From positions 124,001 through 188,000 of the forward strand of contig CAWCSF010000004.1 of the NCBI GenBank assembly GCA_963798195.1: DNA of 64,000 bases, given 5' to 3'. This DNA comes from CAVSRC01 sp963798195. GTDB taxonomy: Bacteria > Pseudomonadota > Alphaproteobacteria > Rhizobiales > Kaistiaceae. Shown piece by piece: positions 59,076 through 64,000 of this stretch (positions within the stretch are counted from its first letter, which is position 1; each line of letters opens with the position of its first letter). Below the pieces are notes generated by a model that saw only the letters and a list, made by a program, of their open reading frames with translations, ran no database searches and was not told the DNA's origin. Made by a program: the position numbers and the translations under genes.

Positions 59076-59887
59076 TGGCGGGCGAGGGCGAGCAGGCTGC
59101 GGCCATCATCCGGCATGCCGCCGACCTGCCTTTCGAGGTCGGTATCGTGCTCGGTTCCGGTCTCGCGGGCCTTGCCCATCAGGTCGAGGACGCCGTCCAC
59201 ATTCCCTATTCGGCCTTGCCGGATTTTCCCGCCTCGTCGGTGTCGTCCCATGCCAACGAGGTCGTCGTCGGTTGGCTCGACGGCGTTGCCGTTTGCGTTC
59301 TCTCCGGCCGCACGCATTTCTACGAGACCGGCAACCCGGCCGCCATGCGGGAGCCGATCGCCACGCTGAGCGCGCTCGGCTGCAACGTGCTGCTTCTCAC
59401 CAACGCCGCCGGCTCGCTGCGCACCGAGGTCGGCCCCGGCGAGGTGATGCTGATCACCGACCACATCGCGCTCACCGGCATCAACCCGCTCATCGGGCAG
59501 CGCAGCGACGATCGTTTCGTAAGCATGACCAACGCCTACGATCCGGACCTGCGCGCCGATCTGCTCGCTGCCGCAGAGCGTGAAGGCGTAGCCCTCCACA
59601 CCGGCGTCTACGTGTGGTTCTCCGGCCCGTCTTTCGAGACGCCAGCCGAAATCCGCATGGCGCGCCTTGCGGGAGCCCATGCCGTCGGCATGTCGACCGC
59701 GCCGGAAGTTATCCTCGGCCGCTTCTTTGACCTGCGCTGCGCCGCCGTGTCGGCGATCGTTCATTTCGCGGCAGGCATGACCGGCACCGACATCACGCAC
59801 GAGGAGACCAAGATGCTGGCGCCCATCGGTGCCGCCAAGCTGGAGCGCATCGTGCGTCGCTTCCTGCGCGATCATCGGTGGCGGTGA
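59075..59887 (+). CDS. punA: purine nucleoside phosphorylase, trimeric PNP type
   Basis: Phosphorolyses purine (deoxy)nucleosides to base and (deoxy)ribose-1-phosphate. The 270-residue protein has V-L-G-S-G-L (phosphate loop), S-G-R-T-H-F-Y-E, T-N-A-A-G-S-L, F-S-G-P-S-F-E-T-P-A-E-I and V-G-M-S-T-A-P-E-V, all trimeric PNP motifs. An open frame starts earlier but overlaps cdd. ATG 59075 overlaps the cdd stop, and the deoA ATG follows two bases after this stop. Confidence 0.94.
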   Translation: MAGEGEQAAAIIRHAADLPFEVGIVLGSGLAGLAHQVEDAVHIPYSALPDFPASSVSSHANEVVVGWLDGVAVCVLSGRTHFYETGNPAAMREPIATLSALGCNVLLLTNAAGSLRTEVGPGEVMLITDHIALTGINPLIGQRSDDRFVSMTNAYDPDLRADLLAAAEREGVALHTGVYVWFSGPSFETPAEIRMARLAGAHAVGMSTAPEVILGRFFDLRCAAVSAIVHFAAGMTGTDITHEETKMLAPIGAAKLERIVRRFLRDHRWR

Positions 59888-59888
59888 C

Positions 59889-61196
59889 ATGCTTCCGCAG
59901 GAAATCATCCGCAAGAAGCGCGATGGCCAGACGCTCGACCCGGCCGAGATCGCCTTCATGGTCGAGGGCCTGACCGCCGGCACGGTCACCGAGGGTCAGG
60001 TCGCCGCCTTCGCCATGGCGGTCTTCTTCCGTGGAATGGAGCCGGGTGAGGCGGTGGCGCTGACCATCGCCATGCGCGATTCCGGCACGGTGCTCGACTG
60101 GTCCCATCTGCCGGGCCCCGCGCTTGACAAGCACTCCACCGGCGGCATCGGCGACAACGTCTCGCTCATGCTCGCTCCGGCGCTCGCCGCGTGCGGCGCC
60201 TACGTGCCGATGATCTCCGGCCGCGGCCTCGGCCACACCGGCGGCACCCTCGACAAGCTCAATTCCATCCCCGGCTATCGCACCCAGCCGGACCTTGATC
60301 TGTTGCGGAAGGTGGTGGCCGAGGTCGGCTGCGCCGTCATCGGTCAGACCGCCGATCTCGCCCCCGCCGACAAGCGCCTCTATGGCATCCGCGACGTCAC
60401 GGCGACCGTCGAGTCGATCCCGCTGATCACCGCCTCGATCCTGTCCAAGAAGCTCGCAGCCGGTCTTGCCGGCCTCGTTCTGGACGTGAAGACCGGCAGC
60501 GGCGCCTTCATGCAAAAGATGGCGGACTCTGTCGCGCTTGCGGAAAGCCTGTTCACGGTCGCAAACGGCGCCGGCATGAAGACCAGCGCAATCATCACCG
60601 ACATGAACGAGCCGCTGGCCTCCGCCGCCGGCAACGCCGTGGAAGTTATGAACGCCGTCGACTTCCTGAAGGGCAATCCGGGCAAGCGGCTGCGCGAGGT
60701 AACGGTTGCACTTGGCGGTGAGTTGCTGGCCCTCGGCGGCCTCGCCTCCGACGATGCCGACGGCCGCAAGCGGATCGAGACGGCGTTTTCGTCAGGCCGC
60801 GCGGCCGAATATTTCGGCCGCATGGTCGCGGCGCTGGGCGGCCCTGCCGATTTCATGGAGAGGCCGCAGAGTTACCTGAAGGCCGCGCCGGTCGTCCGTG
60901 CGGTCGCGGTGGAGGCATCCGGAACCGTCGCGAAGATCGACACTCGCGCCATCGGTATCGCCGTGGTCGAGCTCGGTGGCGGCCGCATGCGCGCCGCGGA
61001 TCCGATCGATCATTCCGTCGGCTTCACGCATCTTGCCGGCCTCGGCGAAAAAGTAGGCCCGGACACGCCGCTCGCCATGGTCCACGCCAGGGACGAAGCC
61101 GCGGCCGAACGCGCCGCGAAATCGCTCCGCGCCGCCTACGTGCTGGGCGAGCCGCCGCACGGACGACACGCGATCTACGAACGCATGTCCGCCTAG
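59889..61196 (+). CDS. deoA: thymidine phosphorylase
   Basis: Cleaves thymidine/deoxyuridine with phosphate to base and deoxyribose-1-phosphate. The 435-residue protein has the family signature D-K-H-S-T-G-G-I-G-D-N-V-S, then S-G-R-G-L-G-H-T-G-G-T-L-D-K-L, and S-I-L-S-K-K-L-A-A-G-L-A-G-L-V-L-D-V-K-T-G-S-G-A-F. These bind phosphate and pyrimidine. It is last in cdd-punA-deoA; its stop overlaps that of the convergent DUF1127 gene. Confidence 0.96.
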   Translation: MLPQEIIRKKRDGQTLDPAEIAFMVEGLTAGTVTEGQVAAFAMAVFFRGMEPGEAVALTIAMRDSGTVLDWSHLPGPALDKHSTGGIGDNVSLMLAPALAACGAYVPMISGRGLGHTGGTLDKLNSIPGYRTQPDLDLLRKVVAEVGCAVIGQTADLAPADKRLYGIRDVTATVESIPLITASILSKKLAAGLAGLVLDVKTGSGAFMQKMADSVALAESLFTVANGAGMKTSAIITDMNEPLASAAGNAVEVMNAVDFLKGNPGKRLREVTVALGGELLALGGLASDDADGRKRIETAFSSGRAAEYFGRMVAALGGPADFMERPQSYLKAAPVVRAVAVEASGTVAKIDTRAIGIAVVELGGGRMRAADPIDHSVGFTHLAGLGEKVGPDTPLAMVHARDEAAAERAAKSLRAAYVLGEPPHGRHAIYERMSA

Positions 61197-61408
61197 CGCC
61201 GCTCTTCGCCATCCCATGGCCAGCGACCCGCCTCGCGGCTGACGCTGCGCCGCGTCAGGCCGAGGTCGCGCAGCCGGTCGTCATCAAGTTCGCTGAGGAA
61301 CATTCGCTCGCGGCCGCGCGACCGGCAGGTGGCTATCCAGGTGCGAAACCGGCCCAAAATGCCGGTGACGCGCGGACGGGCGGGAATGCGTTCGATTGCG
61401 TTGTCCAT
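61193..61408 (-). CDS. DUF1127 (YjiS-like) small protein
   Basis: Small basic protein of 71 residues. The C-terminal half shows the DUF1127 pattern L-S-E-L-D-D-D-R-L-R-D-L-G-L-T-R, following a helix with W-I-A-T. ATG 61408 has GAGGAG upstream and is preferred to a start 24 bases earlier. DUF1127 proteins are common in alphaproteobacteria; some affect growth, RNA turnover and phosphate or carbon physiology. The role here is unknown. Confidence 0.85.
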   Translation of the reverse strand: MDNAIERIPARPRVTGILGRFRTWIATCRSRGRERMFLSELDDDRLRDLGLTRRSVSREAGRWPWDGEERR

Positions 61409-61531
61409 GGTCGGCTCCTCGGGTTGGAGCAAATTCTAGCTGCGACGGCCCAGGGAGGGGCCGCGGACACTTCGTCCGTGGCCGAAGCGTCAGCCCGTGC
61501 GGACGCGGGCCCGAGGGCCTATGCTGGCGCC

Positions 61532-62254
61532 ATGACCGATGACGTGAAGCTTGCCCATGTCGCCTCGCTCCTCGCCGATCCGGCGCGGGCGCGAATCGTG
61601 ATGGCGCTGATGGATGGCCGGGCGCGCACCGCCAAGGAACTGGCTTTTCTCGCCGGCATCTCGGCGCCGACGGCGAGCGCTCACCTCGCCAAGCTTCACG
61701 ACCTCGCACTCATCGCGATCAGCCCGCAGGGCCGCCACCGCTACCATCGCCTGGCCTCGCCGTTGGTCGCCAGCATGGTCGAGGCCATCTCCGCGGTTGC
61801 CGGCAAAGTGCCGGAGTCGCGTCCGGTCCGCACCAGCGCCGCGCTCCGCCTTGCCCGTACCTGTTACGACCATCTGGCCGGGCAACTCGCCGTCGCCATA
61901 GCCGACCGGCTCCAGGCCGCAGGTCACGTCGCGCTGAACGCAGATGGCGGCGAAGTCACGCCCCAAGGCCGCGCTTTCCTCGCCCGGAACGGCTTTGCCA
62001 TCGACAATGCGCCGCGCGGCCGTCGTCTCTTCTGCCGCGCCTGCCTGGACTGGACCGAGCGGCGATTTCACATCGCTGGCCATGTCGGCGCGATCATGTG
62101 CACCACGGCGCTCGATGATGACTGGCTCCGGCGTCAGCGCGACGGCCGCGCATTGGAGATCACACCCAAAGGCCGCGAGCGCTTCCGGGCAGTGTTCGGA
62201 ATCGAAGTCGATGCTCTTGCCGAACCCGAGAACGTTAAGTCGCGGGCGGCCTGA
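61532..62254 (+). CDS. ArsR-type winged-helix transcriptional regulator
   Basis: Regulator of 240 residues. The N-terminal winged helix reads L-L-A-D-P-A-R-A-R-I-V-M-A-L-M-D-G-R-A-R-T-A-K-E-L-A and I-S-A-P-T-A-S-A-H-L-A-K-L, with wing residues R-H-R-Y-H-R-L-A. A C-terminal domain of about 140 residues contains F-C-R-A-C-L-D-W-T-E-R-R and H-I-A-G-H, which recalls a metal- or ligand-binding site but lacks the classic ArsR Cys motif in the recognition helix. ATG 61532 is the family-like start. Its target is unknown; it is close to the nucleoside genes but not coupled to them. Confidence 0.85.
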   Translation: MTDDVKLAHVASLLADPARARIVMALMDGRARTAKELAFLAGISAPTASAHLAKLHDLALIAISPQGRHRYHRLASPLVASMVEAISAVAGKVPESRPVRTSAALRLARTCYDHLAGQLAVAIADRLQAAGHVALNADGGEVTPQGRAFLARNGFAIDNAPRGRRLFCRACLDWTERRFHIAGHVGAIMCTTALDDDWLRRQRDGRALEITPKGRERFRAVFGIEVDALAEPENVKSRAA

Positions 62255-62369
62255 CCACGGCATTTCGCGCCGCGCATTAACGGTGAATCAAGCTTGTTGA
62301 ATCAGGCGGACGGAACTCTTGCCGCGGCGCGCTATTGTTGCAGCCGGGTGGGCCAAGAGGAACTTGGCA

Positions 62370-62570
62370 ATGGCAAGCGAGCACGACACGGCCCTGGAGG
62401 AATTCCTGAAAGTCTTCGACGCGCGCATCAGCGCTGCGCCGGTCGTTGAACGTCGTGTCGAGAAGGCCGACGCTCCAGTGCCTTCGAAACTCATCGAAGC
62501 AAAACGCTCTACTGGACCAGTCGAAAACGGCTTTGCCTACTGGGAGTCCGGCAAGGAGCGCGCCGGCTGA
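62370..62570 (+). CDS. small hypothetical protein, 66 residues
   Basis: Short reading frame starting ATG 62370 with AGAGGAA upstream. The product is hydrophilic, with no signal peptide, membrane span or Cys, and ends three bases before the convergent deoB stop. Composition and codon use look like a real gene of this genome. I do not recognise the family. Confidence 0.6.
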   Translation: MASEHDTALEEFLKVFDARISAAPVVERRVEKADAPVPSKLIEAKRSTGPVENGFAYWESGKERAG

Positions 62571-62573
62571 GCG

Positions 62574-63791
62574 CTACAGGAAACTCCTCCCGTGCGGCCC
62601 AGGCTTGATGCCGAGATGCGCCGCCACCGTCTCGCCGATGTCGGCGAAGCCCCGCCGACCGATCGCCGCCCCCTTCATTCCGTGCCTTAGCCCGACAATC
62701 GCCACGTGCTCGCGCGTGTGGTCGGTGCCGGTCCATGTCGGGTCGTTACCGTGGTCGGCGGTGATGATGAGCAGGTCGCCTTCCTTCAGCACAGCGAGCA
62801 GCTCCGGGATGCGCTTGTCGAACGCTTCCAGCGCCGCGGCGTAGCCGGGTACGTCCCGGCGATGGCCGTAGAGCGTGTCGAAGTCGACGTAGTTTGCGAA
62901 GATCAGGTCGCCGTCGCCGGCCATGCTGGCCGCTTCCAGCGTCCGGTCGACCAGAGCCATGTCATCCGGCGCCTTCAGGATCGTGCCCGTACCGCGATGG
63001 GCGAAGATGTCGCCGATCTTGCCGACCGAATAGACGGTCCGGCCGGCCTCGGTCAGCCGGTCGAGCAGCGTCGGCTCCGGCGGCGGCACGGCGTAGTCGC
63101 GGCGGTTCGATGTGCGTTTGAACGTCTCCGCGGTCTCGCCGACGAACGGCCGGGCGATAACCCGGCCGACGTTCATCGGGTCGAGCAAGCGGCGTGCAAC
63201 TTCGCAGACGTCGTAGAGCCGCTCCAGGCCGAAATGCGTCTCGTGGGCCGCGATCTGGAAGACAGAATCGGCGGAGGTGTAGCAGATCGGCTTGCCGGTT
63301 CGGATGTGCTCGGCGCCGAGTTCCTGGATGATCGGCATGCCTGATGCGTGTTTGTTGCCGAGAATGCCCGGAAGCTTCGCCTCGGCAATCAAAGCATCGG
63401 TCAGCGTCTTCGGAAAGGCGGGCACCGTCTCCGGGAAATAGGTCCAGGCGAAGGTGACCGGCACGCCCGCGATCTCCCAATGGCCCGATGGGGTATCCTT
63501 GCCCGTCGAGGTCTCGACGCCGTAGCCGAAGATCGCCTCGTCGCCCGGAGCGCCCTCCAGTCCGGGCGGCACCGTACCGGTCGAACCCTTGGCCGCCCGG
63601 CCCAGCCCGAGCCGCACCAGGTTGGGGAGCTTCAGCGGTCCTGACCGCAGCCCCTCCCGGTCGCCGCGCCCTGCCGCGCAGGCCGTGGCAATGTGGCCGA
63701 GCGTGTCGGAGCCGACGTCGCCGAAGGCATCGGCGTCCTCGGCGCCGCCGATCCCGACCGAATCCATCACCAGAAGGAACGCGCGTTTCAT
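62574..63791 (-). CDS. deoB: phosphopentomutase DeoB
   Basis: Interconverts (deoxy)ribose-1-phosphate and -5-phosphate, linking the phosphorylases PunA and DeoA to central metabolism. The 405-residue alkaline-phosphatase-fold enzyme begins M-K-R-A-F-L-L-V-M-D-S-V-G-I-G with the metal Asp. It shows G-K-D-T-P-S-G-H-W-E-I (phosphothreonine loop) and I-T-A-D-H-G-N-D-P-T-W-x-G-T-D-H-T-R-E (second metal site). It diverges from upp. Confidence 0.97.
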   Translation of the reverse strand: MKRAFLLVMDSVGIGGAEDADAFGDVGSDTLGHIATACAAGRGDREGLRSGPLKLPNLVRLGLGRAAKGSTGTVPPGLEGAPGDEAIFGYGVETSTGKDTPSGHWEIAGVPVTFAWTYFPETVPAFPKTLTDALIAEAKLPGILGNKHASGMPIIQELGAEHIRTGKPICYTSADSVFQIAAHETHFGLERLYDVCEVARRLLDPMNVGRVIARPFVGETAETFKRTSNRRDYAVPPPEPTLLDRLTEAGRTVYSVGKIGDIFAHRGTGTILKAPDDMALVDRTLEAASMAGDGDLIFANYVDFDTLYGHRRDVPGYAAALEAFDKRIPELLAVLKEGDLLIITADHGNDPTWTGTDHTREHVAIVGLRHGMKGAAIGRRGFADIGETVAAHLGIKPGPHGRSFL

Positions 63792-63925
63792 GACTATGGA
63801 GGCCTAAGCGCAAGATTGTGGGGATTCAATGGGGACAACGCATTGCTTTGAGCCCGGTTCATTGGCGCCGCCGCCGATCAGGCGTTAAGGAAAGGCCATC
63901 CGCCGGCCGCACAGGGGAATCCGCC
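63792..63925. promoter_or_regulatory. divergent promoter region between deoB and upp
   Basis: 134 bases between divergent starts. The only clear signal is AGGGGAA about 10 bases ahead of the upp ATG. I could not pick a reliable -35/-10 pair. Confidence 0.4.
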
Positions 63926-64000
63926 ATGCAAGGTGTCACCGTCGTCGACCACCCACTCGTGCAGCACAAACTCACCCTGATGCGCGACAAGACCACGTCG
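63926..64000 (+). CDS. upp: uracil phosphoribosyltransferase (5' end only)
   Basis: The first 25 codons of a gene cut by the window edge. The start M-Q-G-V-T-V-V-D-H-P-L-V-Q-H-K-L-T-L-M-R is the typical Upp N-terminus. Upp converts uracil and PRPP to UMP, the last step for uracil released from uridine, and fits the surrounding salvage genes. Confidence 0.9.
   Translation, partial: MQGVTVVDHPLVQHKLTLMRDKTTS

Overview
This window reads as a piece of chromosome from a high-GC alphaproteobacterium, most likely of the order Hyphomicrobiales (Rhizobiales). The grounds are the codon bias, the rhizobial-type nucleoside uptake and salvage cluster (BMP-type ABC transporter, cdd, punA, deoA, deoB, upp), form II CO-dehydrogenase-like genes, a DUF1127 small protein, and an intergenic palindromic element of a kind I associate with this order. 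The genus cannot be read from the sequence. I see no rRNA, tRNA, CRISPR array, insertion sequence or prophage. Genes cut by the window edges are a CoxL-type subunit (left) and upp (right).

Layout. 1-1497: molybdenum hydroxylase large subunit, form II signature, minus strand. 1661-13257: a tightly coupled five-gene alpha-glucan/trehalose operon (glgE, treS-maltokinase fusion, glgB, glgX, malQ). 13264-19555: a minus-strand redox operon (GltD-like Fe-S flavoprotein, pyruvate:ferredoxin oxidoreductase, dihydroorotate-dehydrogenase-like protein) preceded by a perfect 20-bp palindrome that carries an FNR/FixK-like box. 19714-26368: mixed single genes (PIG-V-type mannosyltransferase, D-amino-acid oxidase, BON-MscS channel, RraA-like protein, APH(6)-like kinase, nucleotidyltransferase). 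26478-32415: aldehyde dehydrogenase, a Cys-motif Gfo/Idh/MocA oxidoreductase, a PfkB kinase and a HerA-like ATPase. 32433-36185: tetR diverging from an EmrAB-type efflux pair, with two matching operators around the promoter. 36182-43304: mannonate dehydratase, an arabinose/galactose dehydrogenase, an SGNH esterase, hydroxyproline-type catabolic genes, and a secreted SH3 protein with 16 tandem His-Pro-Gly hexapeptides. 43320-48879: an orphan sugar-type ABC ATPase, a TPCP P-type metal ATPase, lspA and two RNA methyltransferases. 49064-50978: coxG-coxS-coxM, about 49 kb from the large subunit at the left edge. 50996-53193: an MFS transporter and glucokinase. 53304-64000: nucleoside import and salvage, with a DUF1127 protein, an ArsR-type regulator and a small orphan protein.

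How the genes work together. The left cluster can interconvert trehalose, maltose, maltose-1-phosphate and branched alpha-glucan without ADP-glucose enzymes in the window. The PFOR operon could connect pyruvate oxidation to NAD(P)H through its own Fe-S flavoprotein and is probably induced when oxygen is low. The right cluster imports nucleosides, splits them to bases and (deoxy)ribose-1-phosphate, isomerises the sugar phosphate (deoB) and recovers uracil (upp). The middle is a patchwork of sugar-acid and hydroxyproline catabolism with efflux and metal transport.

All functional names rest on reading protein motifs by eye. No database search was possible.
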